Shown here one piece after another: positions 46,200 to 56,125 of a stretch of 64,000 bases of DNA. This DNA is from Methanobacteriota archaeon. Its GTDB lineage: Archaea; Methanobacteriota; Methanobacteria; Methanobacteriales; Methanobacteriaceae. Position 1 is the stretch's first letter, and each line of letters starts with the position of its first letter. The notes under the pieces are model-generated. The model saw nothing but the letters and a program-made list of their open reading frames with translations, was not told the DNA's origin and ran no database searches. The DNA lies in assembly GCA_029556335.1 (NCBI GenBank), contig JAKQFA010000028.1, positions 248,501 to 312,500 of the forward strand, given 5' to 3'. A program made the position numbers and the translations under genes.

Positions 46200-46679
46200 C
46201 TATGCCTTTTTTCTATTTAAATCTTTAAGGTGCTCCCTGATCCTAGTCACTATTTCTCCCTTAAGATCTTCAGACGGGAAAAAAGAACCCACTGTAGCTT
46301 TCATGGTGCTCTCACCAAAGCAGGGATCCTGAAAAGTATGACCACCCAATTGCACCGGATTTTTATAACGGGGTATTAAATGCCAATGCAGGTGACAATC
46401 AGTGTGATCCCTTTGATACCTGGAGTTTAAATGGCACCCCCAGTTGAACAAGGTCACAGGAAATGCTTTTTTAAGTGCTGACTCTAAAATTGACACAATT
46501 TCAACGAATTCTATCCATTCTTTTTTTTTCAAACTGGATAAACTGTTTTCATCTCTTTTAAGAGCCACAATACATGTGCCCAAGTTACGCTGATCTGGAG
46601 CCAGCAACACCAGCCAGTATTCAGTCTCTACTAGGAGTTCGCCGTAATGGCACGTTTTATGCCCGGGAATAATTCTCAC
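46200..46679 (-). CDS. HIT-family nucleotide hydrolase/transferase
   Basis: About 159 residues. The histidine triad HLHWHLIPR (H-x-H-x-H-x2) follows HTDCH, as in HIT proteins that split dinucleoside polyphosphates or adenylylated substrates; a longer than usual C-terminal tail (STMKATVGSFFPSEDL onward) is present. The frame is open to 46748, but the upstream part (MLVTFFWCQFILLQNNKI) looks non-coding; I prefer GTG 46679, with GGAGT just before it. A TATA-like AAAATATATCC lies 5-15 nt upstream, so the transcript may be leaderless from a slightly later start. Substrate unknown. Confidence 0.8.
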   Translation of the reverse strand: MRIIPGHKTCHYGELLVETEYWLVLLAPDQRNLGTCIVALKRDENSLSSLKKKEWIEFVEIVSILESALKKAFPVTLFNWGCHLNSRYQRDHTDCHLHWHLIPRYKNPVQLGGHTFQDPCFGESTMKATVGSFFPSEDLKGEIVTRIREHLKDLNRKKA

Positions 46680-46871
46680 ACTCCATACAGGATATATTTT
46701 GTTATTTTGAAGTAAAATAAATTGACACCAAAAAAAAGTTACTAGCAACCCAATTTACAGGGAATCAAGTTGACACTTAAACCGAATCATAGAACTGGCA
46801 CTGATTATGGCTTTACCAGGATGAGTCCATTAAGATAACACTTTAAACCCAGATCAACCAGATTATCATGT

Positions 46872-47297
46872 TTATTGGCCAACGTAGAGTACAAAGATAA
46901 AATTTTCCCAACATAGAGTACCAGAGCCGACTATGGTCGAAGTGTTAAGGTTTCCCTGGGAAATGAGTATTGTGTTGTTTAGCTGGCCTGTCTCCAGAAG
47001 CTGGTAGCTTCTACCACTGGTTAGATTATCCAGGATAGGTTTGGCTAGTTTCCCAGCCTCTTCCACTCCATCATTGTTCCCGGTTTTTAAGGCCTGAACC
47101 ATCCAGTCCATAACTTTCCCGTCTTTTATCTGACTGGATGCTAAAACATTTAAATAATCCTGGGCATCTTGGGAGATGGTTAATTGTGATGGGGAATCCC
47201 CTGATACAGGCAGGTTACTGATGAGGACCATCATTAAAACCAGGGGTATAAGGGCTAAGACAGCGTCGAAAGTGAAAATAAAGCCCTTTTGATCCAT
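46872..47297 (-). CDS. Small secreted or pilin-like protein with class III signal sequence
   Basis: About 141 residues from ATG 47297 (MDQKGFIFTFDAVLALIPLVLMMVL). The QKG(F) just before a long hydrophobic segment resembles the class III signal peptide of archaeal type IV pilins and archaellins, cut by an EppA-type peptidase after the glycine. The rest is polar with no known domain; Asn/Thr-rich at the C-terminus (NNTILISQGNLNTSTIVG). ATG 47312 is in frame too. It could be a pilin-like surface subunit; the gene is followed by HIT and preceded by the AIR-synthase-like gene. The function is not known to me. Confidence 0.7.
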   Translation of the reverse strand: MDQKGFIFTFDAVLALIPLVLMMVLISNLPVSGDSPSQLTISQDAQDYLNVLASSQIKDGKVMDWMVQALKTGNNDGVEEAGKLAKPILDNLTSGRSYQLLETGQLNNTILISQGNLNTSTIVGSGTLCWENFIFVLYVGQ

Positions 47298-47322
47298 GAA
47301 TGTCCTGCCCATACTCCCTCAT

Positions 47323-48684
47323 TTATTTTTTCCTGATCAAGTCCACTACTTTGTCTTTTTTTGCTATAGCTTCTAACGCTGCCTTTTCCACATTCTTTTT
47401 CATCTCTTGGAAATCTTCTGGTTGAAGGTCTCCCACGATCTTCTTTATCTTGGTGTAGGCGGCTTCACGGAATAGTGGTCTTAGTTCCACCTCCCCTGTG
47501 GGGGTTAACAACCTTGGAACCCCGGTTTCATCCACTCTACCAATCCGGTCGATCTCTACCCCAGCTCTTCTAACTACTTTTTCCACTTCCTGGGCCACGT
47601 CCTTGGTGGCGATGATCATCAAAGAATCCACGGAAACACCTAACGGATCAATATCCAGCATTTCAAGCATTTCTAAAACCTTTGGATTTACCAGGTCACG
47701 TATGTTATCCTCATGGAACTCCAACCCCAACCCTGTGGTCTGACTTATCTCGTGGGCATCCCCCCTCAGCCCCCCATTGGTGATGTCGGTCATGGCATGT
47801 ACCTGGGGGAGTAACCCTGCCTTTAAAATGGCCTCTGAGGCCTTTATGAAGCTGATATCCATGGTTTCCCACACCACATCAAAGAGTCCATGGTATATGG
47901 CGGTGGTGGTGATGGTTCCCCCGCCACTGCCTTCCGTCAACAGTATAACATCTCCGACCTGGGCTTCTTTACGGGCAGTTGGGGGGTGGGCTGAAATCCC
48001 AACGGCACCAACTGCACTGACCAGGCGGTCCCCTAAGACCATGTCCCCACCCACCCGGAGGGTGCTACCAGCCACCAGAGGAACACCAGTTAACTCTGAA
48101 ACAGCACAGACACCAGCGGTGTAGTCGAAGAGCTTCCCTACATCACCATCATCAGCCAAGTGCAGATCACTAAGCAGTGCTACTGGATCCGCTCCCATGA
48201 CACAAACATCTCTCATGGCGGCCCTGGCAACGTGGAATCCCCCCAGGAAAGGATACTCACTAAGGCGGGAGTGAATACCATCCACGGCGGTGGTGATGTA
48301 AATTTCTTCCCCATCCAAAGTGGATCGAACAACCCCCCCATCATCCTGGGCGGTGGGATTGATGAAGGCATTGGTGTGGGTGCTCTTGACAATGTCTGCT
48401 ATTCTGCGGTGCACGAAGAAGTCCCCTTCTCCCCGGGATCCCACCCCCATCTCTCCCATGGCCACTCCGGCGGATGGGTATCCAATTAGTTCCTGCAGAT
48501 CCTTATCTGGGTGGTCCTTGATTTTCAGGGTACTTTTCACTTCATCAATCACTGCCCAAGCCATTTCTCCAGCTAGCTCTGGGCTTATATTTTTATACTC
48601 CAGAATCTTATCTAGGAGACGTTTCTGAGTTATTTTTTCTTCATTTCCTTCCAGGGCCTGCCTGGTGAAGCCTTCGATATCCAT
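47323..48684 (-). CDS. AIR synthase-related (PurM/HypE/SelD-fold) ATP-dependent enzyme
   Basis: 453 residues from ATG 48684 (MDIEGFTRQAL), with AGGTGG 8 nt upstream; a GTG 12 nt earlier lies inside that site. A roughly 85-residue N-terminal extension precedes the PurM-like core: GDFFVHRRIAD, QDDGGVVRSTLDG, the GLY-rich TAVDGIHSR, ARAAMRDVCVMGADPVAL (about 156-173), then MTDITNGGLRGDAHEIS in the second half. ATP-binding acidic residues are conserved. This longer form is a methanogen-specific paralogue; its substrate is unknown. True purM is not seen in the window. Confidence 0.86.
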   Translation of the reverse strand: MDIEGFTRQALEGNEEKITQKRLLDKILEYKNISPELAGEMAWAVIDEVKSTLKIKDHPDKDLQELIGYPSAGVAMGEMGVGSRGEGDFFVHRRIADIVKSTHTNAFINPTAQDDGGVVRSTLDGEEIYITTAVDGIHSRLSEYPFLGGFHVARAAMRDVCVMGADPVALLSDLHLADDGDVGKLFDYTAGVCAVSELTGVPLVAGSTLRVGGDMVLGDRLVSAVGAVGISAHPPTARKEAQVGDVILLTEGSGGGTITTTAIYHGLFDVVWETMDISFIKASEAILKAGLLPQVHAMTDITNGGLRGDAHEISQTTGLGLEFHEDNIRDLVNPKVLEMLEMLDIDPLGVSVDSLMIIATKDVAQEVEKVVRRAGVEIDRIGRVDETGVPRLLTPTGEVELRPLFREAAYTKIKKIVGDLQPEDFQEMKKNVEKAALEAIAKKDKVVDLIRKK

Positions 48685-48750
48685 TTGTGTGCCCACCTAC
48701 AATATATTATTACTAATATATAAATATTTATTACTAAATCATTGTACAAA

Positions 48751-49368
48751 CTAATACGAATCAACCAGTTCCAGGAAGTTTTTTAGAATTAAAAGACCTT
48801 TTTCTCCACTTTTTTCTGGATGGAACTGGGTTGCGAACACGTTATCTTTAAAAACAACGCACGGAACTTCCAGACCATAATCAACGCTGGCAGCAACAAT
48901 TTCCTCCTGGCAGGGCTTAACGTAGTAGGAATGAACGAAGTACATGAAGTCCGAACCCACTCCTTCTAAAATAGGGCAACAACGCTTTATCTGTAGCTTA
49001 TTCCAACCTACATGTGGAATTTTAAGACCTTTCCTCCTAATAATCGATGGAAAATGAACTACTTCTCCCGGAAACACATCTAATCCTTTAACACCCGGAC
49101 TTTCATGGCTGGAGGAGAATAAAACCTGTAAACCCAGACAGATACCCAAAAAAGGTTTACCTTCATTTATATGCTGAAGTATGATCTTCTGATAACCCAT
49201 CAGATTCTCCATGGCCATGCCAAAGGCACCCACCCCAGGAAGAACCAGGGCTTCAGAATCTTTCAACTCTTCCTTGTCCCGGGAAATTCTAACTTCCCTT
49301 CCAATTCGGGTAAATGCGTTACTAATGCTCTTCAGATTTCCGCTTCCGTAGTCGACAATGGTGGGCAT
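48751..49368 (-). CDS. hisH: Imidazole glycerol phosphate synthase, glutaminase subunit
   Basis: 205 residues. Class I glutamine amidotransferase giving ammonia to HisF. N-terminal VDYGSGNLKSI, oxyanion strand LPGVGAFG, nucleophile Cys in FLGICLGLQVLF (about 76-87), and C-terminal QFHPEKSGEKGLL with His and Glu. It starts at ATG 49368, 27 nt after the nucleotidyltransferase gene. hisB lies at 15.7 kb; hisF is not in the window. Confidence 0.97.
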   Translation of the reverse strand: MPTIVDYGSGNLKSISNAFTRIGREVRISRDKEELKDSEALVLPGVGAFGMAMENLMGYQKIILQHINEGKPFLGICLGLQVLFSSSHESPGVKGLDVFPGEVVHFPSIIRRKGLKIPHVGWNKLQIKRCCPILEGVGSDFMYFVHSYYVKPCQEEIVAASVDYGLEVPCVVFKDNVFATQFHPEKSGEKGLLILKNFLELVDSY

Positions 49369-49395
49369 ATTTTTTGGGGTGGTGATGATAAGTTT

Positions 49396-50403
49396 TCAAC
49401 GTATGTTGTAGAAATCCTTGATTCGGACAGTATCGTTGGGGTGAGGTGTTGAAATTTCGTGCAGTACCGTGTTCTCCATGGCCACTATGGTGTGATTTTC
49501 CATGGGTTTAATGCGTATGGTATCGTTTTTAGCGAAGTATTCTTTACGTCCTTCAAACTGGATGTAACCAGCCCCACTGAGGATGTACATGGTCTCATCC
49601 TTCTGGGGGTGATGGTGGTAGGAGGTCTGGTAACCCTCCCGCAGGAATAACTCTTTGGTCAGGTACTTCTCGGTGTTGATGAGGATCTTCTCATATCCCC
49701 ATGGCTTGTCCTCCCGGTTCTTGTACTCCTTACGAATTTCCTCCAACTCCTTGGAGGTGTCAATGGCCATCCAGAACAGTCCATCTTCTTTGTAGTAACC
49801 CAATTTGTTTTCCTTAGCGTACATGGGGAACACTGTTTTTTCAATGTCTCCCACATCGAAATCTCCAAAATCAATCGGCCCCTTAGTGAAGTATACTCCG
49901 CCGTTAATGTAATAATCTAGGACTGGTTTTTCTTTAAATGAGACCAGCCGATCTCCACTTATCTCCACGATACCGTAAGGGGATACCATGCGCGTGATAA
50001 ATATGGAAAGAGGATAATCCGACTTTTCACCCTGATCAACCATCTTTTTAATATTTAAATCAGCCACCACATCTCCATTTCTTATTATACACTGTTTATC
50101 TGGTCCTATAGCATCCATTCCAAGTTTGATGGCGTTAAGAGTTCCTAATGGTTCGTCTTCTTCGACGTACTCAATCTTAACTCCCAGGTAATCGTTGCCA
50201 TATCGTTCCTGTATCTTGTCACTTAAAAAGCCGGTCAACAGAAATACCTGTTCCACGCCGGAATTTTTGAAGTCAAAAAGTTGCTTGTCCAGGATGGTGT
50301 AATTTTCCTTTATTTCTATGAGGGGTTTAGGAACCCTTTCGGTGAGGGGTCGTAGACGCTTTCCAAAACCTCCGCAGAGTATCATTCCCACTGTTTTGCT
50401 CAT
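49396..50403 (-). CDS. Sugar-phosphate nucleotidyltransferase fused to a cupin (mannose-1-P guanylyltransferase-like)
   Basis: 335 residues. Residues 1-225 are a nucleotidyltransferase ([21 protein letters not shown] signature in part, [10 protein letters not shown] metal site, FKEKPV); residues about 230-335 are a cupin domain ([38 protein letters not shown] with metal-binding histidines). The pairing resembles bifunctional mannose-1-phosphate guanylyltransferase / mannose-6-phosphate isomerase, but the N-terminal part is closer to the RmlA/GlmU type and is shorter. It probably supplies an activated sugar for surface glycans. It lies 91 nt after cfbD and 27 nt before hisH on the same strand. 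Confidence 0.85.
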   Translation of the reverse strand: MSKTVGMILCGGFGKRLRPLTERVPKPLIEIKENYTILDKQLFDFKNSGVEQVFLLTGFLSDKIQERYGNDYLGVKIEYVEEDEPLGTLNAIKLGMDAIGPDKQCIIRNGDVVADLNIKKMVDQGEKSDYPLSIFITRMVSPYGIVEISGDRLVSFKEKPVLDYYINGGVYFTKGPIDFGDFDVGDIEKTVFPMYAKENKLGYYKEDGLFWMAIDTSKELEEIRKEYKNREDKPWGYEKILINTEKYLTKELFLREGYQTSYHHHPQKDETMYILSGAGYIQFEGRKEYFAKNDTIRIKPMENHTIVAMENTVLHEISTPHPNDTVRIKDFYNIR

Positions 50404-50494
50404 AGTATCACTTTTAAACCAAAGAAATTATTAGCATCTCTGGGCTATACTTTTTAAAATTCAACTATAAAAAGTTAGTAGTGGGTGAAGGTCT

Positions 50495-51568
50495 TTACTG
50501 GTTTAAAATCTCCCTTACAATAGTTCCAAAGTCAGATGGAACGATTTTACTGGTTCCCAATGTCTTTGAATGGGCATCCAATTCAGTAACCACCCGGGTG
50601 TATCCTAATTTCTTCAGTGGCTCCACCAGTCTGGGACCATCCGTGATTGCCACTGTTTCAGCTGATACATCCTCGATGGGCAAGGCATGGGGAACACCCG
50701 CCACAACCACCACATCGTAATCATCACTTTTCACAAATTCCACTGCTTTTCGCCCAGTGAGGGGGTACTCATCCAAGCCACCAGTTATAACTGATATTTC
50801 CACACCTTCCTTGGCTAACTCTCCCTGTATGTTCCGGGCGTGTTGTCTTATTCGGGGCAATCCCACATCCACATCCAAGTTGGCAATTATGGTGGGGGGG
50901 TTTTCGGGGTACAGTTGGTGGAAGGGAATTCTGAACAAGTCTGCAAAGAGATAAGAAGTCTCTTTCTTGGCGTTAAGCACCATGGAAATTTTTTCACCCG
51001 ATTCAAATGCATTTAACAGTATTTTGGCAACTTCTGATTTATCATCTCCGTATTGGGGGGCTATATAACCGCCTTGAGCCATCCCTCTAGTCTTCTCTAT
51101 TTCAGTGGCCATTTTTAGCATACGCACCTGCCTTGACACCTCTTCCTGGCTTATGATCCCTTCCCTCTGGGCTGATTCCAATACGATGATGGCCCCTTCT
51201 GTGTTATCTCCTTCTCCAAAACCTCCATGAGATTCTACACTCAGCACCGTGGCGGGAATGTTGACCTTTTCCACGGCTTCCTTGAGGTCTTCCCCTATTA
51301 TCATACTGGCACAGGTACCCACTACTCCAACCAGTTGGGGCGAGAACATTTCGTCGGCTTTCTTCAGGGTTTCCTCCAGTTTTTCCGCTGCTCCAAAGAT
51401 GAAATCATTTTCTGACATGGCTGTGGTTAAAACTCGAACTCCATCATTTTCTAAAAGTCTTCCGGTACGAAAACAGCAGCCGTGTGGCCCATGAAGGATT
51501 ACTACGTCGGCATTAAGGTCTCGGAGCGTGTAAAGTGATGCTGCTATGGGGCTGGGTCGTGGATGCAC
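50495..51568 (-). CDS. cfbD: Ni-sirohydrochlorin a,c-diamide reductive cyclase, catalytic subunit
   Basis: 357 residues, a nitrogenase alpha-subunit (NifD)-like protein. With CfbC it performs the six-electron reduction and ring closure in F430 synthesis. The conserved N-terminal [18 protein letters not shown] and cluster region [13 protein letters not shown] (about 25-37; C31, C32) are present, with [13 protein letters not shown] (about 86-98) supplying another conserved cysteine. It starts at ATG 51568. Together with cfbB at 10.7 kb it supplies two of the five F430 steps. cfbC is not in the window. Confidence 0.95.
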   Translation of the reverse strand: MHPRPSPIAASLYTLRDLNADVVILHGPHGCCFRTGRLLENDGVRVLTTAMSENDFIFGAAEKLEETLKKADEMFSPQLVGVVGTCASMIIGEDLKEAVEKVNIPATVLSVESHGGFGEGDNTEGAIIVLESAQREGIISQEEVSRQVRMLKMATEIEKTRGMAQGGYIAPQYGDDKSEVAKILLNAFESGEKISMVLNAKKETSYLFADLFRIPFHQLYPENPPTIIANLDVDVGLPRIRQHARNIQGELAKEGVEISVITGGLDEYPLTGRKAVEFVKSDDYDVVVVAGVPHALPIEDVSAETVAITDGPRLVEPLKKLGYTRVVTELDAHSKTLGTSKIVPSDFGTIVREILNQ

Positions 51569-51636
51569 TATTTTTCACCTCTAATCCTGATCTCATTGGA
51601 AAGATTATATTCACCTCTTATAATAAAATAATGGTG

Positions 51637-52374
51637 ATGAAGAAACGAAGTATAGGGTGGTTTCTAATAAGCATTTTGATTCTCATAACTGGTTTAGCCA
51701 CTGTCAATACCCTAGAATTAAGTGCTAACACTACTTCTAATGAAGTTCCCCAGATTAAGCTCCCGGAGGTTGTAAAAATCCTGGGGGTGGATGATCGTGG
51801 CTACGTGGTAAGGAGAGGCCCCTACGGAAACCCGAACGCCACAATAACTATAGCTTACATCCTGGGGGTGCATCCCCTGGAATATGAGTCTCATCGGGCT
51901 ATCAGGACGGCTGTGATGGAAAGAAAAAACTCTTTATCCTATAAATACTATGTCTACGATGTGAATGTCCTCCGTGATCGCTATGATTATGATCTGGGAA
52001 GAACTTACGGCCAAGAATTAGCCAGGGATTATGTGGTGCCCGATATTGTTAACCAGGAATTTGAACTGGTTATTGATGTACATTCAAACCGTGGAAATTA
52101 TTCAGAAAAGGTATTCATCACCTCCCTGGTTAGTGATAAGGATTCAGACAACGCCTCCCTACAGATAGTCTCTAAACTACCATGGCTAAAGAGATACAGA
52201 CCCCCTGCTGAGCCAGGACCCACCAGCGGACCTTACGTCAGTATACCCCTCATCAGATCAGGCACTCCCACCCTGGTTTATGAAACCTACCGCTATGATC
52301 AATATGACTTGGTGCTTTGGCAGGCCTTTAATCTGGTTGATGCAGTGGATGAGATAAGATGGGATTTTAAATGA
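51637..52374 (+). CDS. Secreted M14/AstE-like zinc peptidase homologue
   Basis: 245 residues from ATG 51637. Signal segment [17 protein letters not shown], then a soluble domain. [10 protein letters not shown] gives H79 and E82 (H-x2-E), DVHSNRGNY gives H149, and TLVYETYRY gives E216: the zinc ligands and catalytic Glu order of the M14 carboxypeptidase/succinylglutamate-desuccinylase fold. I infer a metal-dependent amidase or carboxypeptidase outside the cell, perhaps acting on pseudomurein peptides. A longer frame from 51535 overlaps cfbD and is unlikely. A TATA-like GATTATATT (51602-51610) suggests a nearly leaderless mRNA. sfsA overlaps its end by 4 nt. Confidence 0.78.
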   Translation: MKKRSIGWFLISILILITGLATVNTLELSANTTSNEVPQIKLPEVVKILGVDDRGYVVRRGPYGNPNATITIAYILGVHPLEYESHRAIRTAVMERKNSLSYKYYVYDVNVLRDRYDYDLGRTYGQELARDYVVPDIVNQEFELVIDVHSNRGNYSEKVFITSLVSDKDSDNASLQIVSKLPWLKRYRPPAEPGPTSGPYVSIPLIRSGTPTLVYETYRYDQYDLVLWQAFNLVDAVDEIRWDFK

Positions 52375-53078
52375 AAATTGGGAACATAATTAAGGGCACC
52401 TATCAGGAAAGGACCAACCGCTTCACAGTAGTATTCAAATATGGGGAACGTGAAGAAAAGGCCCATCTTCGGGATCCGGGCAGATTACGGGAACTGTTAC
52501 TGCCAGATGCGGATTTATTGCTGCGCCCGGCGCAAAACCTTGCTAAGCGGAAAACCAAATTCGATGTCATCGCAGTCAGGAGTGAGGATATCTGGGTGCT
52601 TATAAACTCGGGTTTCCACAGTGACCTGGCCCAGGAACTCATAAATTCTAGGTTAATTTCAGAATTTAAGGGATATGATATTGTAAAAAGGGAATATAGC
52701 TATGGTAAAAGTAGGATTGATTTTTTTTTAAAACATGGTCAGAGTGAACTGCTCCTGGAGGTTAAAGGCTGCACACTGGTGGAGGAAGGCCACGCCAGGT
52801 TCCCTGATGCCCCCACCGAACGGGGTAAAAGGCACGTTGAAGAACTTTTAAGGGCTAAAATCCAAGGATTAAGTGCTGCAGTTCTTTTCATCATCCCCCG
52901 AGAGGATGCCATGATTTTCTCACCGAACTGGGAGATGGATCCACAATTTTCTCTGGCACTGCAAGAGGCCCAGGAAGAGGGGGTGCATGTAATTGCCCAC
53001 TCCTTCTGCGTGGAGTATAAAAATGATAGTTTATCTTTGAATCCACTCGATAGGATAACTGTAAGTATGGAAAAATAA
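52371..53078 (+). CDS. sfsA: SfsA family DNA/RNA-binding nuclease-like protein
   Basis: 235 residues. An N-terminal OB-fold-like half ([25 protein letters not shown] in part) and a C-terminal restriction-endonuclease-like half with [23 protein letters not shown], in which the E-x-K and the [12 protein letters not shown] segment are diagnostic. First described as a sugar-fermentation regulator in E. coli; a nuclease role is suspected from the fold. The ATG overlaps the stop of the secreted M14-like gene (ATGA), so translation is coupled. Confidence 0.93.
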   Translation: MKIGNIIKGTYQERTNRFTVVFKYGEREEKAHLRDPGRLRELLLPDADLLLRPAQNLAKRKTKFDVIAVRSEDIWVLINSGFHSDLAQELINSRLISEFKGYDIVKREYSYGKSRIDFFLKHGQSELLLEVKGCTLVEEGHARFPDAPTERGKRHVEELLRAKIQGLSAAVLFIIPREDAMIFSPNWEMDPQFSLALQEAQEEGVHVIAHSFCVEYKNDSLSLNPLDRITVSMEK

Positions 53079-53289
53079 GGTAGGAGTGATGCTTTATCAA
53101 CCCCCTGCTTCCTAATCTGGGGGTGGATGGATATTAATTGGGGACTAATATTTCCCTAAAGTAAACCAAGCGCACTAGTTACTGGATATGAGATAAAAAA
53201 ATGAGTTAAATAACATCAACCCTCTTCTAGGTTAACCTACCAAACCGGTATGCTATGTTTTCTTATCATGTGGCTTTGTCCAACTCTCA

Positions 53290-56040
53290 TTAAGTTTTTT
53301 GAGATTTATCCCTCTGGCGTGCCACGTATTTGCGCAGTTCTTCGACTAAGAGCATGATGGGGATGAAACTGAGGATGTAAATCCATTCCCACACTCCCAG
53401 GGGGGTGGTTCCAAATATGCTTTGTAAGGGGGGGAGGTACATGATGGCCAGTAGCACCGTGGCAGTAAAAAGTATCCCTCTTATAATCCATTTGTTTCTA
53501 AAAATTCCCAGGCTGAAAACCGAGGTTCGACTGGTTTGACAAGCTAACAAGTTACCCATCTGGGCCAGTACAATTCCAGCAAATACCATGGTGGTGGCTT
53601 TCAGGTAAAGGGGGTCTGTGAAGGATAATTGTTGCCCCCACTGCCATCCTCCATTGAAGAGAACCCAAAAATACCCGGACATAACCAGAAATGCTTCAAT
53701 AAGCCCTAAAAATACGTAACCACGCATAACAACGCCCCTGTTAAGCAGACGTTCTTTCCGGGATCTGGGGGGCCTCTGCATCACATCAGACTCGGGGGGG
53801 CCCACCCCAAGGGCCAGGGCCGGGACGGTATCGGTACCCAAGTCAATGGCCAATATTTGCATGATAGTAATGGGCATTGGCACTCCAAAAAGGACCATGA
53901 ATACGAATGGAATGATTTCAGCAGTTTCATGGGCGAAGATGTAGGTTATGAACTTGCGTATGTTCTCGTAGATGGTTCGACCTTCGGTTATGGCGGTGAC
54001 TATGGTGGCAAAGTTATCATCAGTCAGTACCATATCTGATGCTTCTTTAGCCACATCGGTTCCGGTTACCCCCATGGCCACTCCGATATCTGCTTTACGA
54101 AGGGCTGGAGCGTCATTAACCCCGTCGCCGGTCATGGCTACGATTTCATCCTCATCTTCCAGGAGACTGGCGATGCGCATTTTGTGTTCAGGAACGGCCC
54201 GGGCGAAGATCACGTTTTCGCCGGACATAAGTACCTCCCGAACCACGTCATCACTCATCTGGTTTAAATCCTTGCCCTTGATGATTTTACAGTGTTCACC
54301 CCTAATTATACCTACTTCACGGGCTATGGACTCGGCTGTGAGTCCATAATCACCGGTGATCATTATGATACGTATACCTGCCTCTTGACAGTCTTTAACT
54401 GCATCATGAACTTCTGGTCGGGGTGGATCCTGCATGGCCACCATCCCCACCAAAGTCAGGTCCGTTTCAACCTCCTCCGGTGTGTAATCCTTCAGTTCCG
54501 GGGGGAGGTTGCGGTAGGCCATGGCCAGTATTCGCAGTCCCTGGGAGGCCAGTTTATCATGAATCTTCACTATATCCTTTTTTCCTTCCTTTGATAGTAG
54601 ATGTGGGTTACCATCTACAGAAATATGGCTGGACAGGCCAATTATCTTTTTAGGAGCCCCTTTAACATATGCTACACGTTGACCTGGCCTTTGATGGATG
54701 CTGCTCATGGATTTTCGCTGGGAATCGAAGGGTAACTCCACAATCCGGGGCATATTTTTAATTTCCTCCTGCCAGTGGAATCCAATCTTTTCAGCCGCCA
54801 CCAGTAGTGCTGCTTCGGTGGGGTCTCCCAAAACCCGCCATTTTTCGTCAAGCCCCTGGGGTGCTATTAACTGGGCATCGTTACAGAAAGAGGCCGCCCG
54901 CATCAACAGTTTGATCTCCCGGATCTCGTGGTGGTTCACCACTTTACCATCACGTAAAAAGCTCCCATCAGGTTCATAACCAGTACCAGTGACTTCCACC
55001 ACCCCGTAGGGTACCCAGACTTGGCGCACAGTCATGGCATTCCTGGTGAGGGTGCCGGTTTTGTCGGTGCAGATGATGGTGGTGGATCCCAGGGTTTCCA
55101 CATTGGCCAGACGTTTAATAAGTGCATTTTTCTGGGCCATTTTCTGTACAGAAGCAGCTAGTGATAATGTTACAGTGGGTAGCAAGCCCTCCGGAACATT
55201 GGCCACGGTGAGGCCAATGGCGAAGATGAAGGCCACGGTCAGGGGTAGTTCCACCAGCCATACATTGATTGCAAATAGACACAAGCCTAGTAAAATGGCG
55301 ATTACGGCAATTACTCTGGTGAGACGATTTAATTCCTTCTGGAGGGGGCTGGGTTCCTCCTTCAACTCCTGGGTGAGTGCTGCAATTTGGTTGAACTCGG
55401 TTTCAGCCCCTGTTGCGAACACAACAGCCTTCCCTGACCCGGAAGCCACACTGGTACCCGCAAAAACCAGGTTGGATACCTCCACTAAGGGTAGGCCTAG
55501 ATCCTTTACTCCACTTTCAATTTTTCGTACTGGCCGGGATTCTCCAGTCAGGGTGGAACTATCCACTTTCATCTGGTATGCTTCTACCAGCCGGGCGTCG
55601 GCGGAGATGTTATCTCCCTCCCCCAAAAGGAGCACATCCCCCGGAACCAGGTCTGCCGTTAAAATTTCCTTACTCTCCCCCTCACGCAGCACCTTAGCCT
55701 GGGAGGGTAGAATCTTCTTAAGGGCCCCAATGGCCTTTTCGGCCTGATATTCCTGCCAGAAACTGAAAACAGCGTTAATTAAGATAACTGCAATAATGGC
55801 CGCTCCCAACTGTGGGGTTCCACTTAAAAATGCTAGAAAACTGGCTGCCCATAGTAAAAGTGCCAGTAACTGATATAGATTGGCTAAAAATTTGTAAATT
55901 ATAGGTTTTTGTTTTACTTCCTCGATTTGGTTGGCCCCGTAGCTTTCCAATCTTTTTTGAGCTTCATCATCAGTCAGACCATTCGTGGATGTATTCATTT
56001 CCAGAAAAACTTCTTCAGGGGCAAGTTCGTATATTGACAT
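53290..56040 (-). CDS. P2-type cation-transporting ATPase, Na+/K+-ATPase-like
   Basis: 916 residues, ten-helix P2 ATPase. TGES (165-168, actuator), NVPEGLLPTV (TM4, about 281-290), phosphorylation motif CTDKTGT (D326), KGAPK nucleotide site, MTGDGVNDAP hinge, and a TM6 segment IDLGTDTVPALAL followed by ESDVMQRPPR. Both the TM4 PEGLL and the TM6 IDLGTD..P..SD.M.RPPR signatures are closer to the type IIC Na+/K+-ATPase than to SERCA (PEGLP) or PMR1. The TM5 motif is AHETAEIIPF. No beta subunit is near. Ion could be Na+, K+ or Ca2+. Follows the YchF-type gene on the same strand. Confidence 0.92.
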   Translation of the reverse strand: MSIYELAPEEVFLEMNTSTNGLTDDEAQKRLESYGANQIEEVKQKPIIYKFLANLYQLLALLLWAASFLAFLSGTPQLGAAIIAVILINAVFSFWQEYQAEKAIGALKKILPSQAKVLREGESKEILTADLVPGDVLLLGEGDNISADARLVEAYQMKVDSSTLTGESRPVRKIESGVKDLGLPLVEVSNLVFAGTSVASGSGKAVVFATGAETEFNQIAALTQELKEEPSPLQKELNRLTRVIAVIAILLGLCLFAINVWLVELPLTVAFIFAIGLTVANVPEGLLPTVTLSLAASVQKMAQKNALIKRLANVETLGSTTIICTDKTGTLTRNAMTVRQVWVPYGVVEVTGTGYEPDGSFLRDGKVVNHHEIREIKLLMRAASFCNDAQLIAPQGLDEKWRVLGDPTEAALLVAAEKIGFHWQEEIKNMPRIVELPFDSQRKSMSSIHQRPGQRVAYVKGAPKKIIGLSSHISVDGNPHLLSKEGKKDIVKIHDKLASQGLRILAMAYRNLPPELKDYTPEEVETDLTLVGMVAMQDPPRPEVHDAVKDCQEAGIRIIMITGDYGLTAESIAREVGIIRGEHCKIIKGKDLNQMSDDVVREVLMSGENVIFARAVPEHKMRIASLLEDEDEIVAMTGDGVNDAPALRKADIGVAMGVTGTDVAKEASDMVLTDDNFATIVTAITEGRTIYENIRKFITYIFAHETAEIIPFVFMVLFGVPMPITIMQILAIDLGTDTVPALALGVGPPESDVMQRPPRSRKERLLNRGVVMRGYVFLGLIEAFLVMSGYFWVLFNGGWQWGQQLSFTDPLYLKATTMVFAGIVLAQMGNLLACQTSRTSVFSLGIFRNKWIIRGILFTATVLLAIMYLPPLQSIFGTTPLGVWEWIYILSFIPIMLLVEELRKYVARQRDKSQKT

Positions 56041-56125
56041 AGTTACACTTGAAACCTACCTCCCAGTGGCAGAAAATTCTTTCTAATCAGGACAATCTCC
56101 CAGGATCAAGTTAGGCTCCGGGTCA

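Noticed and set aside
51535..51636. N-terminal extension of the secreted M14-like gene
   Set aside because: Overlaps the start of the divergent cfbD gene and would hide the signal peptide.
53100..53127. ACCCCC/GGGGGT hairpin after sfsA as a terminator
   Set aside because: Not followed by a T-rich tract, so only weak support.
55034..55747. Long open frame (237 codons) antisense to the P-type ATPase
   Set aside because: A reverse shadow of the conserved ATPase codons; composition rich in S, R, T and A without motif.
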